Shown here in pieces: positions 45,556 through 56,814 of a stretch of 64,000 nucleotides of DNA. Positions within the stretch are counted from its first letter, which is position 1. Each line of letters begins with the position of its first letter. This stretch comes from Purshia tridentata. Lineage: Eukaryota > Streptophyta > Magnoliopsida > Rosales > Rosaceae. The notes under the pieces were generated by a model, which saw only the letters and a program-made list of their open reading frames with translations, ran no database searches and had not been told where the DNA came from. Location: contig QANT01005342.1 in NCBI GenBank assembly GCA_003254885.1, positions 1 to 64,000 on the forward strand. The letters run 5' to 3'. The translations under genes were made by a program, and so were the position numbers.

Positions 45556-47186
45556 TCATAAGTAGTTCTAACTATGTAATAAATATGGTATATGTAACAT
45601 TAATTTCTATAATCTTACCCCAAATTACGTAGTCAACTTCAAAATCCCAATTAACCTAATAAAGGGGATATCATTTTATTGCAAAGGCCAGTAATTGGTG
45701 GTCTTTTTTGAAATCATATCCTCCTACATTAATTATTTTCCTTATTTCTATCATACTTTGGATACGCTCAAATCTAGTTTGGTGATCTTGAAAGATGTTG
45801 CCATGAAAAAAATGTTATTGCCATAAATGGATGAAATACTTCACCTACCACATATAATACATGGTAGGGGATAATTAAAAGAAAATAACCACGAAAATGA
45901 CAATATTTTTAGTTTTTTTTATTAGAAATTTAGGATTAAATACCAAGTTTCAATACTTTTTTAGAAAATCAGTTTTGCTCATAATTTTTAGGTTTAGCTA
46001 CTAACTAATGAACTTGATTTTTAGAATAGGTCACAAATGTACAGTTTATTTGTTTTGGACTTTATTTATTTGACAAATTTGCCCTTCTATTGTTCTTTGG
46101 CCCATATATGATAGGTCTTAGATAAAATTTATAAAGTTTTGATAAAATTGTCCTTGATACTTTTATATTGTCATGGAAATTAGTTAATATAGTCTCACCT
46201 TCAGTTTTAGTTGTGACTGTACGACACTCAACTTCAAATTTAGTTGTGACTGAATGACAGTCACAGCTAAATTGTGATACAGTCACAGTTAGATTGTGAC
46301 TGAATTGAAATTTTTTTTAAGAGAAATTATATTACAATATAGTATAAATAGAAGTCAAAACAATACTTTTACTCAAAATAATACTTAATATAGTGGTGGG
46401 AGTTGTCTTTTTTAACATACCAAGATAATCATAACTAAATTGTAAGACAGTCACAGTTAAAATGTGATTGGATTAATTATTTTTAGTTTTAATACAAAAT
46501 AGTATAAATTAATGTAATAGTATGAATGTAATATAAATATATATATTATTGTAGTGGCATGTGATGTAATATTTGTGAATTATAGTGTCTTTTACTATAT
46601 TATTATGTTTGACTTTTTAACTAGTACCTAATCTAAAATGCTATTAAATTTTGATACCTAAACTAAAAAATTATTAAAATTTAGTATTTAAAGTCAATTA
46701 ACCTAATAATTAATTGGGGACATACTTGAGTTTTCATACAAAATAAAGAAAACAATGAACGGCGAGAAGTAGCAAACACAGCATGCAGAGATGGAACTCT
46801 TTATGGGACGAACCGTGAAACCCACGCAACGACTCTAAACTCTGAAGCGTGCTACCATATGAGATGCCTTGTGCTTATGTGGAAGCAAAACGATGGTGCA
46901 TGCATGACGTGGCCTATATGCGTATTACGCATGCTACGCACTCTAAATTGATGATTATTGATTTCCAATCTCTTCACCTCTCTAGAGGAAAGTACTGAGT
47001 TGAAAAAATAAATTTGGGGAAAAAAAATATAGTTGGTGATAAAAATACAAACCACGCAAATTTAAGGGACAAATCTACAAACTCAAAGTGATGATGATGA
47101 GAAAGTTTAGCCTTTTTGTTTATTGGGCATAGTGGATTCGAATATGTTTGAAGTGAGATTTAAGTTTTAACATTAAAATCGTATTT

Positions 47187-47237
47187 AAAGTTCAATATTA
47201 TTTTTTTCAACTCAAAAAAAAAAAAGTTTAATATTAT
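47187..47237. repeat. Micro-insertion with A run, flanked by a 15-bp duplication
   Basis: The word aaagttcaatattat (47187-47201) recurs as aaagtttaatattat (47223-47237), matching at 14 of 15 bases. The 21 bases between are ttttttcaactc plus an A run. It is the same class of scar as at 7372-7423. Confidence 0.55.
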
Positions 47238-47240
47238 ATT

Positions 47241-47572
47241 GAGTTAAATACACCATTCATTCACTTATTTTTATGGTTTATCCAAATTAGTTCACGAATT
47301 TTTTGTGTGTATCCCATTGGTCCACTTTCTTTTTAACGTTTACTTACTCAATCTATTTTGTCAATTCTGTTATAAGTTTTGTTAAAAGGGCTGACCAATT
47401 GATATTTTCACCATTGGGGAAACAACAGAGAATGGAGGGGAAAAAGCCAAAGAGATTGGTATAGGAGAGGTCGATGGAGCGTACGACAAGGGAAGATTGA
47501 TGGAATGAACCAAGTAGGTAAATGTGTAAAAAAAAGTGGACCAAGTAAATGAACCAGCGATATATTTAACTC
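47241..47572. mobile_element. Small inverted-repeat element, about 332 bp
   Basis: The left end gagttaaatacaccattcat and the complement of the right end (gagttaaatatatcgctggt) are similar over about 27 bp. The interior does not code for anything recognised. The target duplication is unclear, so the superfamily is not assigned. Confidence 0.45.
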
Positions 47573-48455
47573 ATATATTTTAGCCAAAAAATTTTTTAAA
47601 CTTTATTATAAGAATTTCATGAATTTTATAAAAAATTTATACATACATTATTTTTAAATTGTAAAACCGTGCAACTTTTTCTTAAAGTTACACCCATCTC
47701 CGATTCTATTGTTATTAAAATCATTATTAATAATAATTATCATCGTCACCAGCACCATATTTGCTATAATCATTGCCAATATCATATTGCTCACTTACCA
47801 ACGTACCAAGCCACCATCACTAAATCACTATTCTTACTATCATCACCGATAACTTGAGTACTCGTATCACCAACTTGAGTACTCTTATCACCAATTAATG
47901 CTACTACTATTACTAGCTTTTACTATTTACTAACATTACCGGTGGCCATATCAACGGTGGTTTTGCTAATCCATCTATTTAACGTTGGTGATCAATTGAC
48001 AATTAGCAGCCATTTTGGACTTTCTAGTAAAGTAGAGTAATTAATTAACTTGGTAAATTGAAAACGGAGCGTGACAAGTACGAGCTATAGCCACGTGCGA
48101 GCAGACATGTCACAAAAGCTAAGAGTGTGTATTAGTCGTGAGACTACGGTGAGGCTGTGGCTGTGGGCTTAAAGGAAAGTTAAAGAAAGCTAGCTTTATC
48201 AATTATATCACCCCAAAAATAACCGTTACAGAGGGACACGTGTCACAATGCCTGCCCACCTGTCTCCTTTGGATTCTGTATCCCCCATAGTATTCCTTGT
48301 TTGCTTCCTCAGCTTGTTTTGTTTTAAGGCAAAGAATACAACCCATTTCTCTCTCTCTTACAAAACCCCGTGATTCTTCTTCATCTTCTTCATCTTCTTC
48401 GTCTTCTTCAACCGTCCAAACCTCCACCAATTCACTCTCTCTCTCTCTTTCTCTA

Positions 48456-48482
48456 ATGGCTGTTCACCATCACCAGCACTGA
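48456..48482 (+). promoter_or_regulatory. Eight-codon uORF in the lectin receptor kinase leader
   Basis: An ATG at 48456 opens a frame MAVHHHQH that stops at 48480-48482, six bases before the main ATG at 48489. It lies directly after a (CT)n run that is probably transcribed. So short a distance leaves almost no room for reinitiation, so this uORF could dampen translation or be bypassed by leaky scanning. Confidence 0.5.
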
Positions 48483-48488
48483 CAAACA

Positions 48489-50663
48489 ATGTTGGAATCT
48501 CGATACTGCTCATCAACTTTTTCGCGCATTATCTTCTTCTTCTTTGTCTGCTTTTCCAACAGCGCCACTACCACAAGCGCAGCCACCCAGTTCGACTTTG
48601 GCACCTTAACCCTTAGCAGCCTCAAGCTCCTCGGCGACGCCCACCTCAACAATGGCAGCGTGCGCCTCACGCGCGACCTCGCAGTCCCCAACTCCGGCGC
48701 TGGTCGCGTCCTCTACTCCAAACCCATCCCCTTCCGGCAGCCCTCCTCCCCTTTCCCGGCCAGCTTCTCCACATTCTTCTCCTTCTCCGTCACCAACCTG
48801 AACCCCTCCTCCATCGGCGGCGGCCTCGCTTTCCTCATCTCCGCGGACGATTCTACAGTCGGGGATGCCGGCGGGTTCCTGGGGCTCGAAAATGTGTCAG
48901 AATCTGTTTCGGGTGCGGGTTCCGGGCCGGGTTTCGTGGCGGTGGAGTTCGACACGCTGATGGACGTGGAGTTCAAGGACATTAATGGGAACCACGTGGG
49001 GTTGGATCTGAACTCCATGATTTCGTCACGGGTTGGTGATTTGGGCGCCGTGGACATCGATCTCAAGAGCGGCGACCTCGTGAACTCGTGGATCGAATAC
49101 GACGGGTCGGGTAGGATTCTGAACATTTCGGTCTCGTACTCGAATCTGAAACCCAAAGACCCGCTCTTGTCCCTCAGTCTCGATCTGGACCAGTACGTCA
49201 ACGACTTCATGTACGTCGGATTCTCCGGGTCGACCCAGGGGAGCACCGAGATCCACAGCATCGAGTGGTGGAGCTTCAGCTCCACCTTTGACTCAATTCC
49301 GTCGCCACCTGGATCATCATCGCCTCCGCCTCCGCCTCCGACGACAACTCTGATGAACCCGACGGCGAATTCCGTGAGGTCTCCACCGCCATCAATGCCT
49401 CCTAGTAGTACGACGACGACGACGCAGAAGAACAGTAAGTCCTCGGATTGCCATAACCAGCTCTGCAGGCAAGGTCCGGGAGCTGTTGCCGGAGTGGTGA
49501 CAGCTTCGGCTTTCGTTTTGGCACTCTTCGCCGGGGTTCTGATCTGGGTTTACTCCAAGAAGTTCAAACAAGTGAAGAAATCGGATTCGAGTTTCGCTTC
49601 GGATGTGATCAAAATGCCCAAGGAGTTCACTTACAGGGAGCTCAAGGCAGCTACGAAATGCTTCAATGCCAATCGAATTATCGGGCACGGTGCGTTTGGG
49701 ACGGTGTACAAAGGCATATTATCCGAGACCGGCGACATTGTTGCAGTGAAAAGATGTAGTCACAGCAGTCAGGGGAAGAACGAGTTTTTATCCGAATTGT
49801 CCATAATTGGAACTCTAAGGCATCGAAACCTCGTACGGCTTCAAGGGTGGTGTCATGAGAAAGGTGAAATTCTATTAGTCTATGACTTGATGCCTAATGG
49901 GAGTCTTGACAAGGCATTGTTCGAGTCAAGAACAGCATTGCCATGGCCTCATAGGCGAAAAATACTATTGGGGGTCGCCTCTGCTTTGGCCTATTTGCAT
50001 CAAGAATGTGAAAACCAAGTGATCCACAGAGACATTAAGAGCAGCAACATAATGCTGGATGAGGGCTTCAATGCTCGCTTGGGAGATTTCGGTTTGGCCA
50101 GGCAGATTGAGCATGACAAGTCTCCGGATGCCACGGTGGCGGCGGGGACAATGGGGTACTTGGCGCCGGAGTATCTGCTCACCGGAAGAGCTACTGAGAA
50201 GACCGATGTGTTCAGCTATGGGGCTGTGGTGCTTGAGGTGGCCAGTGGGAGGAGACCCATTGAGAGAGAGGTGGTCAGTGGTGTGGTTGGGAAAGCTGGG
50301 GGTGTGTGTAGCAATTTGGTGGATTGGGTTTGGAGCTTGCACAGAGAAGGGAGGCTGCTGATGGCGGCTGACCCGAGACTTGAGGGTGAGTTTGATGCGG
50401 GTGAGATGAGGAAGGTGCTGTTGGTTGGGCTGGCTTGCTCTCACCCAGACTCAAATGATAGACCGACGATGAGGGGTGTAGTTCAGATGCTGGTGGGTGA
50501 AGCTCAGGTCCCAATTGTCCCAAAAACAAAGCCCTCCACAACTTTCAGCACTTCTCACCTGCTCTTGAGCTTGCAGGACAGTGTTTCGGACTGTAATGGC
50601 ATGATCACCATCTCCACTTCCTCTTCAGAGAAAAGCTTCGATGGCGATGATCATATCGTCTGA
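48489..50663 (+). CDS. L-type lectin-domain receptor kinase, clade VIII
   Basis: The intronless frame encodes 724 residues in the usual LecRK order. A hydrophobic signal peptide (IIFFFFVCFSNSA) is followed by a legume-lectin domain at about 34-270, with metal-site motifs VAVEFDTLMD and NGNHVGLDLN and the end IHSIEWWSFSS. Next come a Pro/Ser/Thr-rich juxtamembrane linker and a membrane span at about 331-355 (VVTASAFVLALFAGVLIWVY). The kinase has its glycine loop GHGAFGTVYKG at 400-410, VAVKRC, HRDIKSSN at 513-520, DFGLAR and APEYL. It is an RD kinase with all catalytic residues. Overall similarity, including the N-terminal FDFGTLTLSSLKLLGDAHL block, points to the VIII clade, plasma-membrane receptors linked to defence and extracellular nucleotide or sugar sensing. 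The tail is Ser/Thr-rich. Confidence 0.95.
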   Translation: MLESRYCSSTFSRIIFFFFVCFSNSATTTSAATQFDFGTLTLSSLKLLGDAHLNNGSVRLTRDLAVPNSGAGRVLYSKPIPFRQPSSPFPASFSTFFSFSVTNLNPSSIGGGLAFLISADDSTVGDAGGFLGLENVSESVSGAGSGPGFVAVEFDTLMDVEFKDINGNHVGLDLNSMISSRVGDLGAVDIDLKSGDLVNSWIEYDGSGRILNISVSYSNLKPKDPLLSLSLDLDQYVNDFMYVGFSGSTQGSTEIHSIEWWSFSSTFDSIPSPPGSSSPPPPPPTTTLMNPTANSVRSPPPSMPPSSTTTTTQKNSKSSDCHNQLCRQGPGAVAGVVTASAFVLALFAGVLIWVYSKKFKQVKKSDSSFASDVIKMPKEFTYRELKAATKCFNANRIIGHGAFGTVYKGILSETGDIVAVKRCSHSSQGKNEFLSELSIIGTLRHRNLVRLQGWCHEKGEILLVYDLMPNGSLDKALFESRTALPWPHRRKILLGVASALAYLHQECENQVIHRDIKSSNIMLDEGFNARLGDFGLARQIEHDKSPDATVAAGTMGYLAPEYLLTGRATEKTDVFSYGAVVLEVASGRRPIEREVVSGVVGKAGGVCSNLVDWVWSLHREGRLLMAADPRLEGEFDAGEMRKVLLVGLACSHPDSNDRPTMRGVVQMLVGEAQVPIVPKTKPSTTFSTSHLLLSLQDSVSDCNGMITISTSSSEKSFDGDDHIV

Positions 50664-53568
50664 TGAATAATGATGATCATATCATCTCATCTCATCAAAC
50701 GGTGTATATTTCATTTGTTTTTTTGTATGTATGACACAACAATACATGCAAGCAGGATAGGGAGTATAATTAATTAGCAGCAAAGTTTTGGTGTTATAAA
50801 TCATTAATACAGATACTATGATCTCCTAATTCGTATAATCTAAAGTGAAAATGAGTGGGAGTCATTTTCTTAGTGTGATTGGTGAATGGTGAATGGTGAC
50901 TGTTGGTGAGAGGTGGGTATGGACTAGTGCTTCCTTTGACAAGCCATCTCAATTAATCCACACAAAGTCAAAAAGCAGCAGATGCATTAGAGTTTGAGTA
51001 GGAGCTTGGTAAAGTATTATAGCATAATAGAGGAAAAACAATGCATATTTATTTTTAGCTTTTTGGAAACTTCTTTTCGTTGTTGTAAACTTGTAATTGA
51101 TGGTGGTGGTGGTGGTGGGTGTAACAGACCAAAATTGATCTATCATGTATAATTGAGTTCACGAATTTTCCTTTCAAACTTGTAATGAGTAATAACTTCG
51201 TACATCAAAGGCACATTTTTATCTTCTTCGATCTCTCTATTGGTTTTCTTTCCCATATTTGAGCTTGCCTTTCCTCTTTTATGCTTCTGCAATTGGTGTG
51301 TTTTTTCTTTGAATTGAATCATGAAGGTCTCTTACTCTTTTGGTGACTTTTGCAATCAAGAGTTTGAGAAGGGCCTTTACACTCTCATCTCCCTTCTCAA
51401 TTATATAAAAAGTGTATATCAATCACGTAAAAAGTGTATAAATTTTTACCGTCTCAATTTGTACATCAATTTAGATATTCAAATTGACAAATTAAATTTT
51501 ACTCACATACATAACTATTAATTTATAAAAAGAAACCTTATCATTTCTAGTCATTTCACCGTAAAACTCATAAAGGTTTTTCATTAACTTAAGCAAATAA
51601 ATATTATTTTGCTAAAAAAAGGAGATAAATAGTAAAAGTAACAACAACAAAATAGTATAATTTGTAAGAGGAATTTATTGTCACGTCATTATGGCAAGTG
51701 TTAAGAAATGCTAATTAAAAACTTGATACTTAATTGAAAAAGAGAAAAAAAAAAGGTGGAGAAGAACCGAATATCAAATTTTAATTAGTTTTCTTGAAAC
51801 TCAACATGATAGAGAGTCAAAAAGTTTTTTACACAAATTTTTCTCAAAAAAACATGTTGAAAATATAAGGTAATAAGTCAAGTTTGAACTGAAGTGGCCT
51901 CATGAGTCATGCATTATGGGTTGGACTGCACCAAAACAAAGGCCAGGTTACAATTATGGTAAAAGCTGCATAACTAAAGGACCTTTTTTCGTTGGAATTT
52001 GCAGGCTACACCCCCCAAGACTTTGGTCAGTAACATTAAAAGATAGGCAAATTTCTTACTTACTAAATACTAATTATACTAGGCATGGTTAGAACTTCAA
52101 TGATAGGAAGGAAATTCTCATTCATCCCAGGCCATGTGGCCCACATCCAGCTCACCATGTCAACATCATATGCAAAATTGAATGGCTAAACTCCCTCCAC
52201 CACTTCATGAATAATTTGCCAAAACGCCATCGCTTCCTGTCTCATGCTTTTAAATGAAGCAACTGAAAACTGCCAATTTTCTAACTTCAACAATACTAGG
52301 ACTCCTCTTCTGCGATAAATGTGAGATAACGTTCCAAATTTGTACTTCTCTGTAATAAAAAATAACCCAACTCTTTTTTGGGTGGATATATCACTGACTA
52401 ATCACAGAAAATGAGAAGCACCAAGTGGTCCAAGTTGCAACTTTTTTTTTTTTGCTATGATGAGAACCATGCCAAACCCATTTGCTGAAGTGGCATTCCA
52501 CAATTGGATAAGCAATTAAGTACCATTTTGTAAACTCGTATTTTTTTCGGAAATCCCAAAATCTTAGATATGGTGAAGTGTGCCTTCTACCGACCATATA
52601 TATATATACACCATTTTATTTTGGACAGGAGTACAGGACCATATAAGGATCATCAACATGTGTATTTTAAAATCTTGTCAGCACTGAAAGTAATGAACTA
52701 TAAATTTACACATTACAATATTACATATTCGATTATTAATTTGGAAATTTAAATGCCAAGTGGTCCATATATGGAGGCCACTGAAAAATGGGTCTCACGC
52801 GTAGGGCAGAGAACATATATATTTACCAGAAGACAAAACCACTTTGATACTCCCTTTAAAATAAAAATAAAACCACTTTGATAGTTTGATACTGATGTAA
52901 ATTTCGTGGGGTAGCCCTGTTTAATTATTCCAGCCATATCAACCCATGTGCCCCATCCCATTTCGTCTGTGTTTGTACTCCTTAAGGTTTAGGAATATTT
53001 GAGTTTGATATGTGAGTTTATATGTATGAGGGGAAACATTTTGGATAGGGGGTTGGAACTTACCAACCGCGTGCTATCAATGAGGTTCTCACATAATTCA
53101 TGCATAATCTACAAACAATAGTGAATCTCATACTCACTATTATGCACAATTATAACAGTAACACCACGTGACATGATAACATAGTGTTACTAATTCACTT
53201 AAATTATAATACGTATACGATTTTTAGGGTATAGGGTTTTAGAATTTAATGTATACACATGTTAGAATTTAATTAAATTAGTAACAACACGTCATGTTAC
53301 GCTCACACACTATAATTTCTCCATGCATTGCACCCATCACCAATCTCATACAAATTATTTTATCATTCTATGCATGAAAAAAAAGATGGTTCATGCAACC
53401 AAACAATCCAAACTTGAAATGAAAATTTTCGATCTTGGAATTTAAATTGAAATGCAATTAGGAAGATTTTAGTTTTGGTCATATGACTTGATAAGTAAAG
53501 AAAAACCCCAATTGCCATAACATGGTCCCCATTCTATTGGGGTAAAAAAACCAAAAGAAAAAGAGATG
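50664..53568. other. Spacer between the receptor kinase gene and the solo LTR
   Basis: The first part is the receptor kinase 3' untranslated region. The remainder is AT-rich, with a short tggtgg repeat near 51100 and a micro-insertion scar at 52835-52883. No gene or structural RNA was recognised. Confidence 0.45.
52835..52883. repeat. Micro-insertion flanked by a perfect 15-bp duplication
   Basis: The word aaaaccactttgata occurs at 52835-52849 and 52869-52883. The 19 bases between are ctccctttaaaataaaaat. The insert is A-rich but not a pure A run, so a simple slippage origin is not excluded. Confidence 0.55.
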
Positions 53569-54597
53569 TGTTTGGGGATAACACCCCCACTCAAGTCAAC
53601 GGTCAACGTAGTTGGCCACGTGGGATCTCGGATTCGGCTTCCGTGCTATCCTTGGTTAATGGTCCATCTATGCAACTCCGTCGGATCGGATCTTACTGTC
53701 GGATCCGAGCCGAACGGTTATGTCGACTAATAGTCAGAATAGTCAGAAGTAAGGTCTGCAAACTTCATCGTCAGTTCGGATCGGAAAGTTGAGATCGGAT
53801 CGGAATGTATTAAGTGTCTTCCTTCGTCAAAACTATCTGTTCGGTAGCTCTTCCGTCTTATTGTTCGGATCGGATTCACATATCTTCCGAGCCGAATACT
53901 TCCTGGATATTTTGAACTTCCTCGCAGATGTACCACCACTGGGAGCCCCATTCGGATCGGAATGATCAACCTCCACTCATCCAATTCCGAGCCGAACGCA
54001 AACTCAGATCGTAGTTATTGCGCCTGACACTCCGAAGGTAACTCTATGCTTTGCATTTATGGCCTACCTGCTCTGCCTTGCTTTCCATTTAATGCATGCA
54101 ACTTGCAGACATCCCTCTTGCATTAAATGAAAGAACATGTCAGTAACCCAGTCTACCCTGCAAGCTTAGCCTCCAAAGACCTATGAACAGCCATGATCAC
54201 ACCTACTGATCAGCAAAAAATATCCCAATCCCTTTGCCTATAAATAAGAGCATAACCACAAGGCAAAGGGACACACAAAAATCTGAGAAAAACTAGCCCA
54301 AGCTCTGGCAACATTTCCCCAGAAATCTTACCCTTTTTCCTTCATCTTCTTCCCAAGCTCTCACTGTGTTCTTAAGCACTTCTTGCATCCTCCATCTTGC
54401 ACTCTTCTGACTTTGCCATCGGAGCATCTTCGGCCGGTACCACACCGGTGCTCTTTTCAGTTCAGTGTGCAGGAAGAAACTAAGAAAGCAGCTAGTTGAT
54501 ACGCTCGGATCATCCGCTCGGTCACTCCACCCGCCACGTCATCAGCAACCCATATTTAAGTTGTGTGCAAAGGTCCAAGCAGATTTTTGCATCAACA
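53569..54597 (+). mobile_element. Solo LTR of an LTR retrotransposon, 1029 bp
   Basis: The element begins TG and ends CA, and it is flanked by a perfect 5-bp duplication, agatg, at 53564-53568 and 54598-54602. No primer-binding site, coding interior or second LTR adjoins it, so it is a solo LTR left by recombination between the two LTRs of a former element. A TATAAATA lies at 54239-54246, with the probable R-U5 part beyond it. The U3 part has repeated ttcggatcgga and ccgagccgaa words. The family (Ty1 or Ty3) cannot be named from an LTR alone. The perfect target duplication suggests it is not very old. Confidence 0.85.
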
Positions 54598-54994
54598 AGA
54601 TGTTCTATTCAAAGCTAGGCAAAAAATCGATGGCATTTCCCTTCTTTCTTTATAAGGTAGGAAGAATCTTATCAATACTTATAAGGTGTTCTTTCACACC
54701 ATGCATGGGTTGGACCTGGCCTAGTGTGTGTCCAAAATGGATAGAGTTTAATCAGAAATCAGAGTGCAAATTTTCTCTGGGCCTTTTAGCAGTCCACCGA
54801 TGCCCAAATAGCTCTAAACAAGTAATGGGCCTACTCCAGTCAGAAAGCCCAGACCAATCTTCTAAAATCCAACCCAAAGATGATAAGGCCAACTACTTTC
54901 TAATCCATTCGTTACTAGTAGATATCGCTCTCAAGTCTCATATTAAAGTCCTTCTCGAACAGTCTTCTCCCTCTAATCCAGTTGGTGCGCTGAG

Positions 54995-55000
<6 letters not shown>

Positions 55001-55025
<25 letters not shown>
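55001..55025 (+). repeat. (CT)n run in the S1FA-like leader
   Basis: Twelve CT units lie about 25 bases before the ATG. Confidence 0.85.
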
Positions 55026-55049
55026 AAGCTCAGAGCGAGACAAACAGCC

Positions 55050-56814
55050 ATGGCAGACGAGTTCGGAGACAAGGTCCCTCCCTCTTTCGATCGCGTGGTA
55101 TGGTTTCCTAAAACCTTCAGAATCTCCTAGAAGGCTATAATTTATTCAGTAATTTCCGATATCTGTAGTTTTAGAATCGGAATTTAGATTTCAAATTTGG
55201 AGCTGTTTTGTTTTGGTTGGGGGGTTTCTTTCGTTGATTATTATGCATGTATGGCTAGAAATGTTGGAATATTACCTAGATTGCTTTGTGTTTGGTTGAT
55301 CAGACAAAATATTTCTGGGAAGAGATTTTCGTGATCTGAAAATTATAGGATACAATCCAGATTTTGGGTTGTTTTCCGATTTTTTGTGTCTCTTGTATGC
55401 GGATCATGAACCAAATGCCACCTTAATCTTGCAGGAGTTTTCCCAATTATGCCTTTAGTTCCTGGTTGATGAGTTTTCCCATGTAATTATTTTTGAGTTC
55501 ACTGCATGATCAGAGATTCAGATGCCAAGGAACATATAGCATGCATAGGTTATGTTGCTTGAAATGCGCACAATTTTGGAGCCAAAGTTTATGAGTATAT
55601 TTTTGTTGATTCATATAGAAATGGGTTTTTGGTCCATCAATGTAATAGATGTATTATTTGATCTATATGTATATTTAGCTTTCCCCCCCAGTTGGGTGGC
55701 TTGGTGCTATGAACTCATTTATTTGAACGAAGCATGGGTTCGAGTCTCACCAACTCAAGCAACTGCTCAGGCTAATACTGCGATAAGCTTGCCTTCAGGT
55801 GCAGGTCTCACATTTCTAGGCCCCACCTCTTAGCTGACAGATGCTATTTTTGGATATGGGGTTTCTACCGTATCTCCTACCTTTTTCGGCTTAGCCAAAG
55901 GAAAAAACTATATTTATTGTTTTTTCTCTAAAATTAGAGATAATATTTTCTTGGAATTTTGGTCACTTTCTATATCACTATGAAGTTTGTAGGTGGGTGG
56001 GTGGGTGCATGTATGCTTGTGTGCTAGTCAATTTGAGGCATTCTTCCAATCTATTTCCATATATTTGATGACCTGTATTTCCTAAGCCAGTATTGGTATC
56101 CACTTCCTTGCAATTTTTCCTTACAAACCAATACTATGTAATTTACGTGTTCTTTTAATATATTTAAGCATTTAATGTGGACTTATGTTGGAAGAAATAG
56201 TCCCTTATGAATACAAGGCAAGGAGTATGATCATTATTCTCCGTTATATTTAACTGGGTTCTTTTTGAAAAACTGTTTTGTTTGTACTTGTTGAAGGAGT
56301 GGCAAGGCTAAGTCAATGGGGATCTTTCATACTTGTTTCTTACAGTCTCCATATACATATTATTAAGGAAAACAATTCAATTCAGGTGGAAATAATTTCG
56401 GAAATTGGGTGTCGATTAATATACACTAGGTTTTATGTAATGAATGTGTGTACTAATACTCAATTAAATGAAGAAAATGAATAATCACAATTATTGTTGG
56501 GGACTACTTGAGAAAAAAGTGGGTGGCAGCTTTCCTTTACACTTTTCCTTCTTTCTGTTTTGCTTGTGTGTCTGTGTGTGGAAATATAATTTGCTCTGGT
56601 GATTGTGCAGGGAGATGCTGGGACGAAAGGGTTTAACCCTGGATTGATAGTGTTACTTGTTGTTGGTGGGCTACTAGCGATTTTCCTTGTTGGAAACTAT
56701 GCACTTTACGTGTATGCTCAGAAAGCTGTTCCCCTGAAAAAGAAGAAGCCGGTGTCCAAGAAGAAGCTGAAAAGGGAGAGACTGAAGCAAGGCATCTCTG
56801 CTCCAGGAGAGTAA
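55050..56814 (+). CDS. S1FA: S1FA-like small protein
   Basis: Two exons (55050-55097 and 56611-56814) give 83 residues. The product follows the plant S1FA pattern closely: an acidic N-end ([16 protein letters not shown]), then [20 protein letters not shown] as a hydrophobic helix, then [20 protein letters not shown] and the invariant-looking end [11 protein letters not shown]1FA was described as a small DNA-binding factor for the negative S1F site of plastid-protein gene promoters. The strong hydrophobic segment also allows a membrane protein, and the mode of action is uncertain. The intron of about 1.5 kb contains a SINE-like sequence. The gene starts 452 bases after a solo LTR, so the LTR may lie within its promoter. 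Confidence 0.93.
55687..55910 (+). mobile_element. SINE-like sequence in the S1FA intron
   Basis: The stretch has a tRNA-like RNA polymerase III promoter. The phrase tggcttggtgct resembles an A box, and ggttcgagtct, about 44 bases later, fits the B-box consensus. The part up to agccaaagg and an A-rich tail could be the remainder of a tRNA-derived SINE. The target duplication was not resolved. Confidence 0.45.

Larger units (their letters stand above)
45565..48488. other. AT-rich spacer upstream of the lectin receptor kinase gene
   Basis: The stretch holds a patch with repeated cagtcacag and gtgactg words (46200-46300 and again near 46450), a micro-insertion scar (47187-47237) followed directly by a small inverted-repeat element (47241-47572), and the receptor kinase promoter and leader. 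The leader has CTTCTT and CT runs from about 48375. No other gene is supported. Confidence 0.45.

Noticed and set aside
48713-49285. Long antisense frame within the lectin domain
   Set aside because: It is a shadow of the GC-rich receptor kinase coding strand and resembles no protein.
49965-50444. Antisense frame within the kinase domain
   Set aside because: It overlaps the catalytic core coded on the other strand. His/Pro-rich nonsense of this sort is usual opposite kinase codons.
54465-55130. Frame of 221 residues running into the S1FA-like start
   Set aside because: It begins in the solo LTR, crosses the CT repeat and reads through the real splice donor. Only its last part coincides with S1FA exon 1.
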